Source: Candidatus Manganitrophaceae bacterium
GTDB lineage: Bacteria; Nitrospirota; Nitrospiria; SBBL01; Manganitrophaceae
DNA: 16,014 nt
Reading direction: 5' to 3'
Assembly (NCBI GenBank): GCA_004297235.1
Contig: SCUR01000461.1
Span: 1 to 16,014 of the forward strand
Positions within the stretch are counted from its first letter, which is position 1; every line of letters begins with the position of its first letter. The position numbers and the translations under genes were made by a program. Positions 12,516 through 16,014 of the stretch are shown in pieces. The notes beneath the pieces were generated by a model. That model was not told the DNA's origin. It did no database searches and saw only the letters and a list, made by a program, of their open reading frames with translations.

Positions 12516-13727
12516 TCAATAGGTGAAGAATCCCTTTCCTGCCTTCACTCCCAAGTAACCGCCCATTACCATCCGCTTCAACATCGGCGCCGGCCAGAAG
12601 CGCGGCCCGAGCTCTTTCGCGAGGGTTTGTAATTCGGAGAGAACCACGTCGACGCCGACTTGATCGGCATAGTGCAGCGGCCCCCCTTTGTCTTGCGGAA
12701 AGCCGGTGCCGGCCATCATCGCGATGTCGATGTCGCCCGCCGTCGCGACCCCCTCTTGAAGGGAGATCACCGCTTCGTTGATCATCGGCATCATCAACCG
12801 GTTGACTGAAAAGCGGCTCCCCTTCTTCCCGGTCTGTTTTTGAATTCGGCCGATGATCGACTCGACGCTCTCCCCTTTCCCCTCCGCGTAATCGTAGAAT
12901 CCGGCGCCGCTCTTGGTGCCGTAGCGGCCGGCCTGATAGAGCGCGGTCCAGAGTTCGGCCGGGTTCACGCGCGGCCCGTACGCATCAAAAAGAATATCGG
13001 CGACCTTCACCGCGACATCAATTCCGATCATGTCGGAGAGGATGAACGGTCCCATCGGCATGCCGAAACCGACAATCGCTTCGTCGATCTGTTTCGCCGG
13101 AGCGGCCCCTTCCTGAAGGGCCAATGCGGCCTCATTGAGGTAGGGCATTAGAAGGCGATTCACCAAAAATCCGGCGCACTCCTGAACCCGGATCGGGATC
13201 TTCCGAAGACTCTCGGTGAAGGCGACCACATCATCGACGGTATCCTGAGAGGTCCCCAGTCCGGGGATCACCTCCACCAGCTTCATCACCGGCGCCGGGT
13301 TGAAGAAGTGCATCCCGATCATCTTCTCCGGCTTCTTCGTCGCCGCTGCGATTGCGGAGATCGGAAGCGAAGAGGTGTTGCTGGCGAAGATGGTGCTTTC
13401 GGGGCAATTCTTCTCCAATTCCTGGAAGAGTTTTCGTTTTACGTCGAGATCTTCATAGATCGCCTCGATCACGATGTCGACATCGGAGAAGCCGGAATAA
13501 TCGGTGGCGCCGGTGACCAACATCATTTTCTGTTCCATCTCGGAGGCGGTCATCTTCCCCTTGTCGACCCGGCTTTGGTAGATCTTCCGGATGGTCTCAA
13601 GCCCCTTATCGACGGCCGCTTGATTAACATCTTTCAAAATCACGGGAAGCCCGGAATAGGTGATTACCTGCGCGATTCCCGCTCCCATCACCCCTGAACC
13701 GACCACTGCCGCCTTGTAGATGTACAT
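12516..13727 (-). CDS. 3-hydroxyacyl-CoA dehydrogenase with two C-terminal domains
   Basis: A 403-residue NAD-dependent enzyme that oxidises L-3-hydroxyacyl-CoA to 3-ketoacyl-CoA. The Rossmann motif GSGVMGAG lies at 10-17. Active-site elements are Ser119 in SNTSSL and His140 in MHFFNPAP, with a conserved Asn in the later NRLLMPYLNEA segment. The first C-terminal domain (about 185-285) is followed by a second, related one (about 300-403, containing VNRLMMPMINEA). That is the arrangement of the dehydrogenase half of FadB/FadJ rather than of the roughly 290-residue Hbd/PaaH. The hydratase half is absent and is supplied by the next gene. GGAG lies about 7 bases before the ATG at 13725-13727. The gene starts 21 bases after the thiolase stop. 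Confidence 0.95.
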   Translation of the reverse strand: MYIYKAAVVGSGVMGAGIAQVITYSGLPVILKDVNQAAVDKGLETIRKIYQSRVDKGKMTASEMEQKMMLVTGATDYSGFSDVDIVIEAIYEDLDVKRKLFQELEKNCPESTIFASNTSSLPISAIAAATKKPEKMIGMHFFNPAPVMKLVEVIPGLGTSQDTVDDVVAFTESLRKIPIRVQECAGFLVNRLLMPYLNEAALALQEGAAPAKQIDEAIVGFGMPMGPFILSDMIGIDVAVKVADILFDAYGPRVNPAELWTALYQAGRYGTKSGAGFYDYAEGKGESVESIIGRIQKQTGKKGSRFSVNRLMMPMINEAVISLQEGVATAGDIDIAMMAGTGFPQDKGGPLHYADQVGVDVVLSELQTLAKELGPRFWPAPMLKRMVMGGYLGVKAGKGFFTY

Positions 13728-13748
13728 CGTTCGCTCCGCCCCCTGTTT

Positions 13749-14939
13749 TTATTTTCTCTCCAGCACCATCGCCGAACCGATCCCACCGCCGACGCAAAGG
13801 GAAGCGACGCCGAGGGAGAGGTTTCGGCGCTTCATCTCTTTCAAAAGAGTAATGATCAATCGCGTTCCGCTCATCCCAACCGGATGGCCGAGCGCGATCG
13901 CCCCGCCGTTGACATTGGTGATCTCCCGCTTCAGTCCAAGGGCCCGCTCGACCGCCAAGTATTGCACGGCGAAAGCCTCGTTCACCTCGACGAGCTGAAT
14001 GTCCGAGAGGGAGAGATTCGCCTTCTTGAGCGCTTTCGGAATCGCCAGCGCCGGACCGATCCCCATCCGTTGAGGCTCTACGCCGACCGACGCATACGAT
14101 CGAACATAGCCGAGCGGTTCCAGTTTGAGCTCCTGCGCTTTCTCCTTCGACATGAGCAAGAGGGCCGCGGCGCCGTCGCTGATCGGGCAGGCATTGCCCG
14201 GCGTCACGCTCCCTCCCTCTTTGAAGATCGTCGGGTACAGGGAGAGCATCTGCTCATTCAGCGCGACGTTGATCCCTTCATCTTGGGAGAAAAGCTCAGG
14301 GGTGACCTCTTTGCCCGCCATCTTTTTCGGAATGGAGACCGGGACGATCTCTTCCTTGAATCTTCCCTCCCGTGTTGCGCGGAACGCTTTCTTATGACTC
14401 TCGACGGCATACTTGTCCTGCTCCTGGCGGGAGATCTTGAACTCCTCGGCCAGATTCTCCGCCGTATAGCCCATGATCTGACCGCAGAAGCCGTCGGTCA
14501 ATCCTTCCCAGATCGAGTCAATCATGACCGAATGCTTCAGCCGGTGGCCGAAGCGCATGTCGCGCGAGACGAACGGCGCCAGGCTCATGTTCTCGACCCC
14601 GCCGGCGATCTGGACATCGGCGTCGCCGGAGAGAATGTTCTGACAGGCATTGACGACCGCCTGTAGACCCGAGGCGCAATTCCGGGCAACGGTGTAAGCC
14701 GGCGTCGTGATCGGCACGCCGGCCATGAGACCGATCACCCGCGCCAAATTGGTTGCGTCGCTGTATTGGCCGACGCAGCCGAAGATCACCTCTTCAATCC
14801 GGGCCGGATCGACTTGCGTTCGCTTCAGAACTTCACGAACGACGAGCTCGCCCATTTTTTGGTTTGTGATGTCTTTGAGCGCGCCGCCGAGATTTCCGAT
14901 CGGGGTGCGAACTCCATCGATAATTGCGATTTCTTTCAT
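13749..14939 (-). CDS. Acetyl-CoA acyltransferase (thiolase family)
   Basis: A 396-residue thiolase that cleaves 3-ketoacyl-CoA with CoA to acetyl-CoA and a shortened acyl-CoA. It can also run as acetoacetyl-CoA thiolase. The acyl-accepting Cys88 lies in NCASGLQA; His352 in GGAIALGHPVGMSG and Cys382 in LCVGGGIG complete the active site, with NEAFA near 318-322. All catalytic residues are present. The ATG overlaps the stop of the upstream ligase gene as ATGA (14939-14936), and AAGGAG lies close upstream, so translation is probably coupled. In this operon, degradative beta-oxidation is the likeliest role. Confidence 0.95.
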   Translation of the reverse strand: MKEIAIIDGVRTPIGNLGGALKDITNQKMGELVVREVLKRTQVDPARIEEVIFGCVGQYSDATNLARVIGLMAGVPITTPAYTVARNCASGLQAVVNACQNILSGDADVQIAGGVENMSLAPFVSRDMRFGHRLKHSVMIDSIWEGLTDGFCGQIMGYTAENLAEEFKISRQEQDKYAVESHKKAFRATREGRFKEEIVPVSIPKKMAGKEVTPELFSQDEGINVALNEQMLSLYPTIFKEGGSVTPGNACPISDGAAALLLMSKEKAQELKLEPLGYVRSYASVGVEPQRMGIGPALAIPKALKKANLSLSDIQLVEVNEAFAVQYLAVERALGLKREITNVNGGAIALGHPVGMSGTRLIITLLKEMKRRNLSLGVASLCVGGGIGSAMVLERK

Positions 14940-16014
14940 TTCGACTCCTTCAGTTTCTTCATTTCCTCTTCAATTAAAACCCGCCGGAGGACCTTACCGA
15001 TAATTGTTTTTGGAAGCTCTTTTCTAAATTCGATTTCTTGTGGAACCTTGAACTTGGAGAGCTCCGTCCGGCAAAAAGTCAGAATCTCTTCAGAGGTGGC
15101 GCTTTCCCCCTCTTTTAAAATGAGATAGGCTTTGATTTTTTCTCCGGAGAAGGAGTCGGGAAGTCCGACGACGACCGCATCCTTCACCTTTGGATGGCGG
15201 AAGAGCGCTTCCTCGACTTCACGCGGATAGACATTTTCTCCCCGTGTCTTAATCATATCCTTCTTTCGGTCGACGATAAAGAAGTAACCTTCGTCATCCA
15301 TCTTGGCCATGTCGCCGGTGTGCAGCCATCCATTTCTCAAGACCGCCGCCGTCTCCTGCGGCTTCTGCCAGTAGCCTTGCATGACTTGGGGGCCTTGGAC
15401 GACCAACTCTCCAACCTCTTCGATCGAGAGGGTTCGAGTGCCGGTTTCGATATCGACGATTTTGACCTCGGTATCGGGGAACGGAAGGCCGATGCTTCCC
15501 GGTTTCCGTTTGCCATGAATCGGATTCGCATGGGTGACCGGAGAGGCCTCCGACAGGCCGTATCCCTCGACCAGCTTTCCCCCGGTCAGCGCTTCGAACT
15601 GTCGCTGAACCTCCACATGCAGCGGTCCCGCCCCGGAGATGCAGACCTTGATTGTCGAGAGATCATACTTCTTCACGTCGGGGAAGTTATTGATGGCGAC
15701 ATACATCGCCTGCACCCCCATGAAGATCGTCGATTTCGTCTTCTGGATTGTGTGAAGCACATCTTTCGTGACAAACCGGGGGAGAAGAACCAGCGTCGTC
15801 CCGAGATAGATCGACAGGTTCATACAGGCCGACATGCCGTAGACGTGAAAGAAAGGGACCACGGCGAGAAAGACCTCATTCCCCTCCCGAAGGGAGGGCA
15901 TCCAATAACGGCACTGAAGGGCGTTTGCGACCATATTCTTGTGCGTCAGCATCACCCCCTTGGGGACGCCGGTTGTTCCACCGGTGTACTGTAGGAGCGC
16001 GAGATCGGTCGGGG
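14936..16014 (-). CDS. Long-chain fatty-acyl-CoA ligase (FadD-like), N-terminus beyond the window
   Basis: The C-terminal 359 residues or so are present and the frame stays open through base 16014, so the start lies outside. The ATP loop YTGGTTGVPKG lies at the right edge (about 15958-15990). The GYGLSEASP motif follows near the middle. The adenylate-binding GWLHTGDMAKMDDEGYFFI and hinge DRKKDMIKTRGENVYPREVE precede the C-terminal lid. The lid carries the catalytic lysine in PKTIIGKVLRR. The DMIKTRGENVYP pattern is typical of fatty-acyl-CoA synthetases. The enzyme would activate free fatty acids and is the first step of the pathway encoded downstream. Its stop overlaps the thiolase start. Internal GTG/ATG codons at 15955 and 15952 are not the true start. 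Confidence 0.94.
   Translation of the reverse strand, partial: PTDLALLQYTGGTTGVPKGVMLTHKNMVANALQCRYWMPSLREGNEVFLAVVPFFHVYGMSACMNLSIYLGTTLVLLPRFVTKDVLHTIQKTKSTIFMGVQAMYVAINNFPDVKKYDLSTIKVCISGAGPLHVEVQRQFEALTGGKLVEGYGLSEASPVTHANPIHGKRKPGSIGLPFPDTEVKIVDIETGTRTLSIEEVGELVVQGPQVMQGYWQKPQETAAVLRNGWLHTGDMAKMDDEGYFFIVDRKKDMIKTRGENVYPREVEEALFRHPKVKDAVVVGLPDSFSGEKIKAYLILKEGESATSEEILTFCRTELSKFKVPQEIEFRKELPKTIIGKVLRRVLIEEEMKKLKESK

Overview
The window is bacterial chromosomal DNA. It is GC-rich, has strong GGAGG-type ribosome binding sites and tightly packed genes, and is mostly core lipid metabolism rather than mobile DNA. The organism cannot be fixed from sequence alone. Split fatty-acid oxidation genes, an outer-membrane-type lipoprotein and many small palindromic intergenic repeats suggest a Gram-negative, perhaps from the Nitrospirota or a deltaproteobacterial-type lineage (low confidence). 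I saw no tRNA, rRNA, CRISPR array, transposase or phage gene.

Left part (1-1818, minus strand): the N-terminal part of an NAD(P)-binding epimerase-like protein, then a proline-linked, probably beta-propeller lipoprotein. A 258-base divergent promoter region follows. On the plus strand are an AMP-forming acyl-CoA synthetase (2077-4029, probably read from a leaderless mRNA), a Rieske protein with an unrecognised C-terminal extension (4209-4799), a VOC-family protein (4811-5227) and an HU-type DNA-binding protein (5474-5761). The HU gene has a near-consensus promoter and a long, foldable leader. A 12-bp hairpin at 5769-5804 separates this side from the convergent operon.

Right part (5859-16014, all minus strand, transcribed right to left) is a near-complete beta-oxidation cluster: fatty-acyl-CoA ligase (cut by the window edge), thiolase, 3-hydroxyacyl-CoA dehydrogenase, enoyl-CoA hydratase, acyl-CoA dehydrogenase, an EtfB-like protein, an EtfA-like protein, canonical EtfB, a patatin-like lipase and canonical EtfA. 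The ligase activates fatty acids. The dehydrogenase, hydratase, hydroxyacyl dehydrogenase and thiolase complete the cycle. EtfAB takes the electrons from the acyl-CoA dehydrogenase. The patatin could release fatty acids from lipids as substrate.

The most unusual part is a second, degenerate ETF-like pair between the dehydrogenase and etfB. Its alpha member has no FAD-binding domain, its beta member has lost recognisable EtfB signature residues, and the beta gene appears to start at an ATC codon overlapping the upstream stop. Two copies of a roughly 97-bp palindromic repeat (4035-4129 and 11467-11565) also stand out: their flanks align in inverted orientation while their cores align in direct orientation.
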